Assembly: GCA_002338615.1 (NCBI GenBank)
Contig: DDIS01000142.1
Location: 16,658-45,715 of the forward strand
Source of the DNA: Proteobacteria bacterium UBA1844
GTDB lineage: Bacteria > Pseudomonadota > Gammaproteobacteria > Steroidobacterales > Woeseiaceae
Direction of reading: 5' to 3'
Length of the DNA: 29,058 nt
A program made the translations under genes and the position numbers. Each line of letters starts with the position of its first letter. Positions within the stretch are counted from its first letter, which is position 1. Below the pieces are notes generated by a model. It did no database searches and had not been told where the DNA came from. It saw only the letters and a program-made list of their open reading frames with translations. This document shows positions 29,043 through 29,058 of the stretch, one piece after another.

Positions 29043-29058
29043 TCCGCGGGAGCGGCTT
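29043..29058 (+). repeat. Possible start of a REP-like palindrome, cut by window end
   Basis: After the last stop the sequence reads TCCGCGGGAGCGGCTT and then ends. GGGAGCGGCTT is the left arm typical of REP elements in Pseudomonas and Xanthomonas relatives, whose right arm would be AGCCGC. Only half can be seen, so this is a guess. Confidence 0.25.

Overview
The window is a stretch of bacterial chromosome with 25 protein-coding genes, almost no intergenic space, no RNA genes, no insertion sequences and no CRISPR. Gene content and order (lptD-surA-pdxA-rsmA-apaG, mreBCD-mrdA-rodA-mltB-rlpA-dacA-ybeD-lipB, gatCAB, metF-metH) and an amgK-type sugar kinase point to a Gram-negative gammaproteobacterium with high-GC codon use. 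A marine or environmental lineage outside the Enterobacterales is my guess. Genus cannot be told from the sequence alone. All genes look intact; only apaG is cut, by the left edge of the window.

Region 1 (1-5588, minus strand): lptD, surA, pdxA, rsmA and apaG, read right to left. This is the classic outer-membrane biogenesis/housekeeping operon, with small gaps and overlaps. Region 2 (5693-6769, plus): amgK, a cell-wall amino-sugar kinase, divergent from lptD. Region 3 (16241 down to 6746, minus): a ten-gene run, mreB-mreC-mreD-mrdA-rodA-mltB-rlpA-dacA-ybeD-lipB. It holds the rod-shape elongation machinery, peptidoglycan-trimming enzymes and the octanoyltransferase of lipoate synthesis; the end of lipB overlaps the end of amgK. 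Region 4 (16374-20443, plus): gatC-gatA-gatB (tRNA-dependent amidotransferase) followed by hslO (Hsp33). Region 5 (20462-22153, minus): a secreted M28-family zinc peptidase. Region 6 (22295-29042, plus): an ArsR-type regulator fused to a methyltransferase-like domain (SahR-like), metF, metH and a secreted TPR/beta-propeller protein of unknown role.

The most informative regulatory signal is a perfect 7-bp inverted repeat (ATATAAG-N6-CTTATAT) four bases before the sahR-like start codon. It fits an operator controlling a sahR-metF-metH methyl-cycle operon. Other points of note are a run of five consecutive genes with non-ATG starts (rsmA, pdxA, surA, lptD, amgK), an overlapping pair of candidate divergent promoters between mreB and gatC, a small direct duplication at the gatC/gatA junction, absence of murU beside amgK and of lipA beside lipB, and an uncharacterised exported protein overlapping the end of metH. 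I found no clearly new defence, mobile or biosynthetic system; the region is mostly core genome.
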